A stretch of 7,540 bases of DNA from Flavobacterium psychrophilum (GTDB lineage Bacteria > Bacteroidota > Bacteroidia > Flavobacteriales > Flavobacteriaceae): assembly GCA_945866505.1 (NCBI GenBank), contig CAMBHH010000169.1, positions 1 to 7,540 on the forward strand, written 5' to 3'. This document shows positions 1-6,166 of this stretch, in pieces; the stretch's first letter is position 1, and every line of letters starts with the position of its first letter. The notes beneath the pieces are model-generated. The model made no database searches. It was not told the DNA's origin and saw only the letters and a program-made list of their open reading frames with translations. Both the position numbers and the translations under genes were made by a program.

Positions 1-2
1 TT

Positions 3-3000
3 GCAGCTAAAACCAAACTTGCACCATCAACTATCGTAATGAAAGGTGGTCAAAAAATAGGTATCGTAGGTTGTACAACACAAATATTAGCAAGTATTTC
101 TGCTCCTGGAGCAACTACAGGTACGGCTGGTAATTCAAACAATATGGCGCTATTAGCAACAATTGTGCAGCCAGTAGTAAATGCTTTAATTGCTGATGGA
201 TGTAATAAAATTATTCTTCTTTCGCACTTGCAACAAATTGCTTTCGAAAAAGATCTTGCTACAAAACTAACAGGTGTAGATATTATTATCGCTGCTGGTT
301 CAAATACATTATTAGCTGATGCTAATGACCGTTTGCGTGCTGGTGATGTAGCTGTTGGAACTTATCCGTTCCTTGCAACAGATTTGGTTGGAAGAACAGT
401 ACCTGTGGTAAATACGGATGGCAATTTCAAATACGTAGGAAGATTAGTAGTTGATTTTGACTCTGATGGTAATTTAATACCATCGTCAATCAACGATGCT
501 ATTTCTGGTGTTTATGCTGCTGACGACCAAGGTTTAAATGATGTTTGGGGTACTAATGTTGCCAATGCTTATGCAGTAGGTACACGTGGATACCAAGTAA
601 AATTGTTATGTGACGCTATCGGAAATGTAATTAATGCTAAAGATGGTAATTTATTTGGTAAAACAGCGGTTTTCCTTGAAGGACGCAGAAACTTTGTACG
701 TACCGAAGAAACGAATCTTGGAAACCTTACCGCAGAAGCTAATCTTTGGATGGCCAAGCAATACGATCCAACAACGGTAATCTCTATCAAAAATGGTGGT
801 GGTATTCGTTCAGCTATTGGAAATGTAATTGCAGTAGGAGATGATGTAACTTTGGCACCGCCAATAGCTAATGCTGGAGCTAGTAAGCAATCTGGTGATA
901 TCTCTCAATTGGATATCGAAAACTCATTGCGTTTCAATAACCAACTTTCATTAGTAACCCTTACTGCAAGTGGATTGAGGTCAGTACTAGAACATGCGGT
1001 AAGAGCAACAACAGCTACTTCTACGCCAGGACAATTTGCACAAGTTTCCGGTGTAAGATACAGTTATGATTTTAGTCTCGCTGCTGGTTCAAGAATTCTA
1101 AATGCTGTAATTACTGATGATGCTGGTAACATTATTGATACTTTAGTTGTTAATGGTACAACAGTTGGTGATTTATCACGTACTTTCAGAGTGGTAACCT
1201 TGAACTTCCTAGCAGGAGGTGGTGATAGTTATCCATTTACCTCGGGAACAAATAGAGTTGATTTGAATACTTTGTCTGAACAAGGTCCAGCTGCGGCATC
1301 GTTTACAAACGCTGGTTCTGAGCAAGATGCCTTTGCTGAATATATGAAAAGTGAATTCAGCACAACTCCGTACGGCCTTGCTGAAACATCTTTAGTTAAT
1401 GATTGCAGAATTCAAAGAGTACCAGCACGTGCTGATAATGTGCTGCCTCCTAATGCAGGTAGCAATGGTACATTAACGATTTGCAATGGTAGTGCTTTAG
1501 TAAATGACGCACAGTTGTTTGCTGCCCTTGGTGGAACTCCTGTATCAGGAGGCACTTGGAGCCCAGCTTTAGCAGGTGCTGGAGTATATACTTACACAGT
1601 TAACTCTCCATCATGTTCAGGGTCAGCTTCAGCAACCGTAATTGTAACCGTAACAGATCTTCTAGCCTCAGCAACAGCAGGAACAATATCTTGTTTTGGT
1701 GGCACAACTACCGTAGTAGTTTCAGCTACAGGAGGAACAGCTCCGTACACAGGAACAGGTTCATTTACAGTTAGTGGTGGGTCTTATTCTTATACAGTAA
1801 CTGATGCTAACGGTTGTACTTCAATAGTTACAGGTACAATTACTCAACCGACACAGCTACTTGCTTCACCATCAGTAGGAACAATCTCTTGTTTTGGTGG
1901 TACAACTACAATAACGGTTTCTGCTACAGGAGGAACAGCTCCTTACACAGGAACAGGTTCATTCACCGTTAGTGGTGGGTCTTACTCTTATACTGTGACA
2001 GATGCACAAGGATGTACTGCCACCATAACAGGAACGGTTACAGCACCAGTTCAATTAACAAGATCAACAACTATTTCGAGATGTACTAATTATACTTGGC
2101 CAGTAACTGGACAAACTTATGCAACCTCTGGTATTTATAGTGGAACTACAACGAATACTGCTGGATGTACAGTGAATGAAACATTGAATTTAACTGTTGA
2201 TAAGTTAGCATTTACAACACAACCTGCTAGTCCAACTATATGTAAGGCAGCGATGGCCAAGGCAACTATCTCCGTTAGCGCAACTAATGCAACGTTTTAC
2301 CAATGGTATAGCCAATCGGTTACCGGAACTACTTGGGTTCCTTTAGCGAATGGTGCTAACTATGCGGGTGCAGATAGCGCTTCACTAGTCATTACAAGAA
2401 CTTCAACTTCTGTTCCAGCAACTGGAACAAAATACCAAGTTTTAATTAAAAATGGATGTGGAAGTTTAAGTTCTGAAACGGTCAGTTTACAAGAACTTAC
2501 AGTCTTGTCTAAAGTCGCTGCAATAACTGCCAAATCTGCGTCAAATGCTACTTTATTACCAGTATTAACTACTTGTTCAGGTACTGCAGTGAATCTATCA
2601 TTAGCAGCGGGAAGCATTGGGAACATTCAATGGCAAATCTCAACCACATCGGCTACTACTGGATTTACTAACTTTGGAAGTGTAATCACTCAATCTGCTT
2701 TATCTGCAACTAATCCATTGATGACAATTTCTTCAGGGGTTTTAACTCAAGATACTTGGTTTAGAGTTGTAGCTTCTAATGGTGCGTGTTCATCTGTAAC
2801 AGGGTCTGCAACTAAAATTTCTGTTAGCGCACCAGCAGTTGCAGGAACAATCTCCGGTGGAAATGTAACAGTTTGTGCTTTTTCAGCAAATGCTTTAAAT
2901 GCGTCAGGAACTCTTGCTCCATTTGCGAATGCAACCTCACTTCAATTAGTTGGAAGTACTGGTACAATCTTATGGCAAAGATCAACAAACTATAATGCTA

Positions 3001-4028
3001 CTACACCAATATGGTCAGCAGCAGGAAGTACAACAAGCACTTTAAATACTGCAAATTTAACTGTTGACACTTGGTATAGAGCACAAGTGACTAGCGGCGC
3101 CTGTAAAGTATTTACAGATGTAGTAAAAATAACAGTTAGCAAAGTAGCTAGAGCAGGTATAACTACTGTGACTTCAAATGGAACCCCAGCAACAAGTGTT
3201 TGTAATGGAGGCGACATTACTTTTACTTCTGCTGCATACACAGGAACAGCTATTCAGTGGGAAGTTTCTACAACATCTTCAATAGCAGGATTTCAACCAG
3301 TTGATGGGGCAAATGGAAGTTTGTTTACTATGTTCAATGTATCGTATGCTCCATTATCAATATTCTATGTAAGAAGTGTCGTAACAAGTGGGGCTTGCAC
3401 AATAGCAAGAAGCGCTGTGAAAACCATTACAGTAAACCCTAGACCAATTGCTAAATCAATTGTAAGCAATGTAACAAGTCCAATAGGTGGTGTAACGACT
3501 CCATTATGTACAAATGATCCTAAAAAAATATTGACTATTGGTGCGGGTTATACAGGCGCAATTCAATGGCAATCTTCAACAGTATCAACTACTGCAGGAT
3601 TTACAAATATTGATGGTGCTACTGGAACCAGTTACACAGTAACAAACCCTTCAGTTGGAGTTAATTATTATCGTGTGACATTTACTAATACTTGTGGTGA
3701 TATCGTTACAAACACTCCGGTTGCAATTTATTTTACAAATTGTAGCGCAGCTAGAGTTGCAGCATCCAAGGAAAAAGTTGCATTACCATTTAATGTGGTA
3801 GCTTATCCAAATCCATTCAGCAATAACTTTAAACTAAGTTTGGAGTCATCAAGTAATGAGAAGGTTATCGTTTCAGTATTTGATGTAAGTGGAAAATTGA
3901 TTGATCAACGAGAAGTGAAATCTTATGAAATAAATGCATTAGATTTAGGAAATAACTATCCTTCAGGAGTTTATAATGTGAATGTTACGCAAGGAACAAA
4001 TATTAAAACAATTCGTGTTGTAAAATAG
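3..4028 (+). CDS. Secreted metallophosphatase/5'-nucleotidase with SprB repeats, Ig-like modules and T9SS sorting domain (5' partial)
   Basis: The frame is open to the left edge, so the ATG at 39 (residue 1 below) is internal. The N-terminal metallophosphatase motifs (D-x-H, GDxxD, GNH) must lie outside the window. The visible end of that domain has IILLSHLQQ (His63, equivalent to the metal-binding His of UshA/CD73) and DIIIAAGSNT at 81-90. A 5'-nucleotidase C-terminal domain spans about 207-445, with NLGNLTAEA, NGGGIRS (252-258, Asn252/Arg257 nucleotide-site positions), QVSGVRYSYD and AGGGDSYPF (Asp396). An Ig/PKD-like stretch (470-540), two SprB repeats (548-673), a Cys-containing module (680-720) and about five Ig-like modules (722-1232) follow. 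Residues 1250-1329 match a T9SS type A sorting domain. It probably hydrolyses phosphate esters or nucleotides outside the cell, as a secreted or surface-bound enzyme. The precise substrate cannot be read from the sequence. Confidence 0.93.
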   Translation, partial: AAKTKLAPSTIVMKGGQKIGIVGCTTQILASISAPGATTGTAGNSNNMALLATIVQPVVNALIADGCNKIILLSHLQQIAFEKDLATKLTGVDIIIAAGSNTLLADANDRLRAGDVAVGTYPFLATDLVGRTVPVVNTDGNFKYVGRLVVDFDSDGNLIPSSINDAISGVYAADDQGLNDVWGTNVANAYAVGTRGYQVKLLCDAIGNVINAKDGNLFGKTAVFLEGRRNFVRTEETNLGNLTAEANLWMAKQYDPTTVISIKNGGGIRSAIGNVIAVGDDVTLAPPIANAGASKQSGDISQLDIENSLRFNNQLSLVTLTASGLRSVLEHAVRATTATSTPGQFAQVSGVRYSYDFSLAAGSRILNAVITDDAGNIIDTLVVNGTTVGDLSRTFRVVTLNFLAGGGDSYPFTSGTNRVDLNTLSEQGPAAASFTNAGSEQDAFAEYMKSEFSTTPYGLAETSLVNDCRIQRVPARADNVLPPNAGSNGTLTICNGSALVNDAQLFAALGGTPVSGGTWSPALAGAGVYTYTVNSPSCSGSASATVIVTVTDLLASATAGTISCFGGTTTVVVSATGGTAPYTGTGSFTVSGGSYSYTVTDANGCTSIVTGTITQPTQLLASPSVGTISCFGGTTTITVSATGGTAPYTGTGSFTVSGGSYSYTVTDAQGCTATITGTVTAPVQLTRSTTISRCTNYTWPVTGQTYATSGIYSGTTTNTAGCTVNETLNLTVDKLAFTTQPASPTICKAAMAKATISVSATNATFYQWYSQSVTGTTWVPLANGANYAGADSASLVITRTSTSVPATGTKYQVLIKNGCGSLSSETVSLQELTVLSKVAAITAKSASNATLLPVLTTCSGTAVNLSLAAGSIGNIQWQISTTSATTGFTNFGSVITQSALSATNPLMTISSGVLTQDTWFRVVASNGACSSVTGSATKISVSAPAVAGTISGGNVTVCAFSANALNASGTLAPFANATSLQLVGSTGTILWQRSTNYNATTPIWSAAGSTTSTLNTANLTVDTWYRAQVTSGACKVFTDVVKITVSKVARAGITTVTSNGTPATSVCNGGDITFTSAAYTGTAIQWEVSTTSSIAGFQPVDGANGSLFTMFNVSYAPLSIFYVRSVVTSGACTIARSAVKTITVNPRPIAKSIVSNVTSPIGGVTTPLCTNDPKKILTIGAGYTGAIQWQSSTVSTTAGFTNIDGATGTSYTVTNPSVGVNYYRVTFTNTCGDIVTNTPVAIYFTNCSAARVAASKEKVALPFNVVAYPNPFSNNFKLSLESSSNEKVIVSVFDVSGKLIDQREVKSYEINALDLGNNYPSGVYNVNVTQGTNIKTIRVVK
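1680..2057 (+). repeat. Two tandem SprB-type repeats, 198-bp (66-aa) period
   Basis: The first copy starts at 1680 (residue 548) and the second at 1878 (residue 614). Both begin GTISCFGGTTT and share the core SATGGTAPYTGTGSFTVSGG, followed by SYSYTVTDA and a GCT. The linker after the GCT differs between copies. Pattern and spacing match the SprB repeat family found in the gliding adhesin SprB and other large Bacteroidota surface proteins. DNA identity is high in the core, with scattered mostly synonymous differences, which fits a fairly recent duplication or ongoing gene conversion. The repeats probably act as a structural stalk rather than in catalysis. Confidence 0.88.
2202..3734 (+). repeat. 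Array of about five divergent Ig-like modules
   Basis: Residues about 722-822, 824-930, 931-1035, 1036-1133 and 1134-1232 repeat one plan. Each has a Cys near the start (TICK, TTCSG, TVCAF, SVCNG, PLCTN), then in most copies a Trp strand such as IQWQISTT, ILWQRST, IQWEVSTT or IQWQSST, then a Tyr/Phe strand such as WFRV, WYRA or YYRV followed by a second Cys. This is the usual look of Ig-like modules in T9SS cargo proteins. The copies are diverged at DNA level, unlike the SprB pair. The boundaries are estimates by eye. Confidence 0.7.
3786..4025 (+). other. T9SS type A C-terminal sorting domain (coding segment)
   Basis: Residues about 1250-1329 read FNVVAYPNPFSNNFKLSL, then VSVFDVSGKLID, then YPSGVYNVNVTQG and the end KTIRVVK. 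YPNPF, the D-xSGK turn, the G-VY-V strand and the basic end are the standard marks of the type A sorting signal. This signal is recognised by the T9SS translocon, normally removed on export, and often coupled to surface attachment. Its presence shows that the stop at 4026-4028 is the true end of the protein. Confidence 0.92.
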
Positions 4029-4070
4029 TAATCCGATTCATCTTTTACAAAAGAATCTTTTAGTTTAAAG

Positions 4071-4110
4071 AATCCCCGCTCCCAAATCTTTTGGGATGCC
4101 GGGGATTTTT
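4071..4110 (+). terminator. Rho-independent terminator after the T9SS cargo gene
   Basis: The outer stem AATCCCCG (4071-4078) pairs with CGGGGATT (4100-4107). The inner stem TCCCAAA (4080-4086) pairs with TTTGGGA (4090-4096) around a 3-nt loop. A small asymmetric internal loop separates the two stems, and a T run at 4106-4110 follows. It sits 42 bp past the stop codon and should end transcription of the left gene, isolating it from the permease. Confidence 0.88.
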
Positions 4111-4314
4111 CATTTTTAGTAATCTTAATGTCATTAAAAATAGTTACAGATTTAAAAATTAGTATATACAAACCGATGAACTTTTGCTTTCAATAGTGAA
4201 TAAGGGTTGTAGAAGAAAATCTCTTTGAAAAACATATTCTTTTATTGTGAAAATGAATTTCATAAATTTAAACCGTAATTTTGGCACAAGCAAATCCAAA
4301 TTAGACAATCCAAA
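4111..4314. other. AT-rich gap before the permease gene
   Basis: No RNA gene or conserved coding sequence is visible. The gap holds the T-rich tail of the preceding terminator and a candidate -7 box near the right end. It also holds a 21-codon ORF (4253-4318) and a 10-bp direct repeat that reaches into the next start codon. The last three are described separately. Confidence 0.6.
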
Positions 4315-4318
4315 TTGA
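4253..4318 (+). CDS. Possible 21-aa leader ORF overlapping the permease start
   Basis: ATG at 4253 opens MNFINLNRNFGTSKSKLDNPN, and its TGA at 4316-4318 overlaps the TTG start (4315-4317) of the permease in another frame. This stop-start overlap is what translational coupling would look like. However, the ORF is short enough to occur by chance in such AT-rich DNA, has no visible ribosome binding site and resembles nothing I know. If the -7 box at 4276-4283 is the real promoter, the start of this ORF would not be transcribed. It is listed as a possibility only. Confidence 0.2.
   Translation: MNFINLNRNFGTSKSKLDNPN
4276..4283 (+). promoter_or_regulatory. Candidate -7 box of the permease promoter
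   Basis: TAATTTTG matches the Bacteroidota -7 consensus TAnnTTTG. Transcription would begin at about 4288-4290 and give a leader of roughly 25 nt. No TTTG/TTG -33 element lies at the expected spacing (the nearest upstream TTG is at 4245-4247, too far away), so the call rests on the -7 match and its position. Confidence 0.35.
4293..4316 (+). repeat. 10-bp direct repeat across the permease start codon
   Basis: AATCCAAATT occurs at 4293-4302 and again at 4307-4316, separated by AGAC. The second copy contains the first two bases of the TTG start. It could be a tandem 14-bp duplication or a paired binding site. At this length in AT-rich DNA, chance is not excluded. Confidence 0.6.
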
Positions 4319-5550
4319 ATTTAGAATATTTCATAGCGAAAAGACTCATTACTGCCAAAGACTATAAAAGTAGCATTTCGGCGCCAATTATTAAAATTGC
4401 CATTTCGGCTATTGCTATCGGAATGATTATGATGATTGTTTCCGTTGCCACGGGAATTGGATTGCAGCATAAAATTCGGGATAAAGTTTCCGCTTTCAAT
4501 GGCCATATCATAATTTCGAATTACGACAACAATCAATCCGAAGTTAATCTAGTTCCCATTTCAAAAAACCAAGATTTTTACCCAAAATTCAATTCTGTTC
4601 CTGGAGTAAGCCATATTCAGGCGATTGCTAGCAAAGCAGGAATTATTCGAACCGAAACAGCTTTCGAAGGAATAATTCTCAAAGGCGTTGGTACAGATTA
4701 TCAATGGGATAATATCAAGGAATATATTGTTTCTGGTCAGTTGCCCGATTTTTCCAAAAACCTTAATCAAGAAGTTTTAATTTCCCAATTACTAGCCAAC
4801 AGGCTGAACCTAAAAGTGGGAGATGCATTCAATACTTTTTTCATCAAAGAAGACCAGAATAAATTGCCCAACATTCGGAGATTCAAAATTGCGGGAATAT
4901 TCAATTCTGGATTTCAAGATTTTGACGCAACCTACATTATAGGCGATATTCGTCACATTCAACGAATCAATAAGTGGAAGCCTGATCAAGTGGGCGCTTT
5001 CGAAGTTTTTGCAAATGATTTTACCAATATCACATCCATTGGCGAACAAGTTTACGAGCAAACAGCCTCAACGCTCGACACCAAAACCATAATCGAAAAA
5101 TACAGTTACATATTCGAATGGCTCAAGCTTTTCGATTTAAATATAATAATAATACTCGCCGTAATGATACTAGTCGCCACCATCAATATGGTAGTCGCTT
5201 TATTAGTACTCATCCTCGAACGCACCCAAATGATAGGAATACTCAAAGCATTAGGTTCTAACAATTGGTCAGTTCGAAAAATATTTCTTTACAATGCTTT
5301 TTATCTGATAGTAAGAGGACTGTTTTTGGGAAACTTAATCGGCATTTCTCTGTTATTGATTCAACAGTATTTTGGAATCATCCAACTCAATCCCGAAAAT
5401 TATTATGTCAACCAAGCGCCAGTAGACATCAATTTGGGTTATATAGTGCTGTTAAATCTTCTTACAATCACAGTTTGTTTCCTAGTATTATTAATTCCTT
5501 CCTATATAATAACCAAAATTTCTCCAGTAAAAGCTATCCGTTTCGATTAA
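4315..5550 (+). CDS. FtsX/LolC-LolE-type ABC transporter permease
   Basis: This 411-aa protein is an inner-membrane permease of the MacB/FtsX superfamily, of the type that extracts lipoproteins (LolC/LolE) or otherwise does mechanical work in the periplasm with a separate ATPase. The first transmembrane helix is at about 25-50. A large periplasmic domain follows to about 265 (SVPGVSHIQ, GIILKGV, EVLISQLLANRLNLKVGD, FKIAGIFNSGFQDFD). Three further helices lie at about 273-300, 325-350 and 375-400. The coupling segment LERTQMIGILKALGSNNWSV and the end ISPVKAIRF are family hallmarks. The TTG start is chosen because MNLEYFIAKRL is the usual beginning of flavobacterial homologues as I recall them, no ATG lies upstream before the in-frame stop at 4276, and the next Met lies inside helix 1. 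No ATPase gene is adjacent; gldA is on the other strand and belongs to another system. Confidence 0.9.
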   Translation: MNLEYFIAKRLITAKDYKSSISAPIIKIAISAIAIGMIMMIVSVATGIGLQHKIRDKVSAFNGHIIISNYDNNQSEVNLVPISKNQDFYPKFNSVPGVSHIQAIASKAGIIRTETAFEGIILKGVGTDYQWDNIKEYIVSGQLPDFSKNLNQEVLISQLLANRLNLKVGDAFNTFFIKEDQNKLPNIRRFKIAGIFNSGFQDFDATYIIGDIRHIQRINKWKPDQVGAFEVFANDFTNITSIGEQVYEQTASTLDTKTIIEKYSYIFEWLKLFDLNIIIILAVMILVATINMVVALLVLILERTQMIGILKALGSNNWSVRKIFLYNAFYLIVRGLFLGNLIGISLLLIQQYFGIIQLNPENYYVNQAPVDINLGYIVLLNLLTITVCFLVLLIPSYIITKISPVKAIRFD

Positions 5551-5559
5551 TTTATAATA

Positions 5560-5722
5560 GTCATTGCGAGGCACGAAGCAATCAGGAGCTTCATCCTGCT
5601 ATCCGTTTCAAACGAAGTTCACTGAACTCCAACAACAAATAGATGCCAGTGAAGTAATCTCTTGTGCCTCCCGATAGCTATCGGGACCGCACAAAAGGAT
5701 TTCCACTGCTATCAGGGCTAGG
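5560..5722. repeat. Composite palindromic intergenic repeat element
   Basis: Just after the permease stop is GTCATTGCGAGGCACGAAGC (5560-5579) leading into AATC, a motif I recall as recurrent between genes in flavobacteria. Inside the element are small hairpins, CAGGA/TCCTG (5583-5598) and AGTTCA/TGAACT (5616-5628), then a long hairpin (5642-5714). The element ends in TATCAGGGCTAGGG. GAGGCAC (5568-5574) is complementary to GTGCCTC (5664-5670), so the two ends can also pair. No protein is encoded: the frames through it are shadows. Its function is unknown, and a transposed or REP-like origin is an inference. Boundaries are approximate. Confidence 0.7.
5642..5714. repeat. Long imperfect hairpin with a perfect 18-bp palindrome at its tip
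   Basis: TCCCGATAGCTATCGGGA (5669-5686) is a perfect palindrome. It is enclosed by TTGTGC (5662-5667) and GCACAA (5689-5694), by AATC (5656-5659) and GATT (5698-5701), and by CAGTG (5647-5651) and CACTG (5704-5708). GAT and ATC follow at the edges. The arms differ by a few mismatches and indels. No T run follows, so it is not a classical intrinsic terminator, though it could stabilise or end the permease transcript. Confidence 0.8.
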
Positions 5723-5776
5723 GCATTTGAGATTAAAAAGATATAGGCTTTTAAATGAAAATAAATTCTACTAAAA

Positions 5777-6106
5777 ATGATTAAAAAAATATTTATTTCA
5801 AGTTGTCTGCTTTTACTGGGATGCAATCGCTCAAACAATTTAGGAATTTACACTCAAAAAATTGATTGTGAGGATTGTTTGGTTACTAAAGAAGAAACCG
5901 CTGTGAAAATTGCAATACCTATTTTAGTTGAAACTTATGGAGAAGATAAAATAGAATCTGAACGACCATACAAAGTTTCAATTGAAAATGATTCTATTTG
6001 GAATATTGAAGGCAGTTATAATTCAATTGGTTGTTGTGGAGGAGTTTTTGAAATGCAAATTTCTGCCAAAGACGGTCGCGTATTGTATATGATGCACGGC
6101 AAATAA
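5777..6106 (+). CDS. Small lipoprotein resembling NTF2-fold (YbbC/YhhH-type) immunity proteins
   Basis: The protein has 109 aa. MIKKIFISSCLLLLGC is a type II signal peptide with lipobox LLGC and Cys16 as the lipidated residue. The next residues, NRSNN, lack the acidic export signal of surface lipoproteins in this phylum, so a periplasm-facing location is more likely. The mature part reads KEETAVKIAIPILVETYGEDKI, then the KVSIENDSIWNIEG strand, then GGVFEMQISAKDGRVLYMMHGK. This order (helix of a periodic AxxIA type, W-x-x-x-G strand, GGV-E-I--KDG-V end) resembles the YbbC/YhhH NTF2-fold immunity family, members of which sit beside Rhs toxins in E. coli. Three further Cys pairs or singles (CEDC, CC) may form disulfides. 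No toxin gene is next to it here. The start is the ATG right before the signal peptide. Function is an inference from resemblance. Confidence 0.72.
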   Translation: MIKKIFISSCLLLLGCNRSNNLGIYTQKIDCEDCLVTKEETAVKIAIPILVETYGEDKIESERPYKVSIENDSIWNIEGSYNSIGCCGGVFEMQISAKDGRVLYMMHGK

Positions 6107-6131
6107 TGTTAAAACATTTTACATTTTTACG

Positions 6132-6161
6132 AAATTACTGACCACTAAATTACTGACCACT
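6132..6161. repeat. Perfect 15-bp tandem duplication between convergent genes
   Basis: AAATTACTGACCACT occupies 6132-6146 and is repeated exactly at 6147-6161. A shortened third echo (GACTACT) follows and runs into the 3' end of gldA. The part CTGACCA/CTGACTA also reads as a 7-bp repeat. It lies in the 60-bp gap where the lipoprotein gene and gldA meet tail to tail; I see no strong hairpin there. Confidence 0.85.
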
Positions 6162-6166
6162 GACTA

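Noticed and set aside
39..41. ATG at 39 as the start of the left gene
   Set aside because: The frame is open to the left edge and the missing N-terminal metallophosphatase motifs and signal peptide must lie upstream.
1680..2057. Possible CRISPR-like array
   Set aside because: The repeats are long, in frame and encode SprB-type protein modules with no unique spacers.
4035..4057. A weak inverted repeat GATTC/GAATC ahead of the terminator
   Set aside because: Short, AT-rich and with poor inner pairing; the strong hairpin at 4071-4110 explains termination.
3971..4171. A minus-strand frame across the terminator
   Set aside because: It crosses the terminator hairpin and overlaps the T9SS domain coding end; no protein signature.
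5533..5609. GCTATCCGTTTC occurs at 5533-5544 (end of the permease gene) and at 5598-5609 (in the repeat)
   Set aside because: The first copy encodes the family-typical AIRFD end, so a shared origin with the repeat is doubtful; probably coincidence, though a repeat landing by homology cannot be excluded.
5265..5642. A 125-codon plus-strand reading frame over the permease end and the repeat
   Set aside because: It lies in another frame of a well-supported permease and continues into non-coding repeat; the product has no domain, signal or familiar motif.
5608..5838. A 76-codon minus-strand frame through the repeat and the lipoprotein signal peptide
   Set aside because: It is made of repeat sequence and the complement of a signal-peptide coding region, with no recognisable protein feature.
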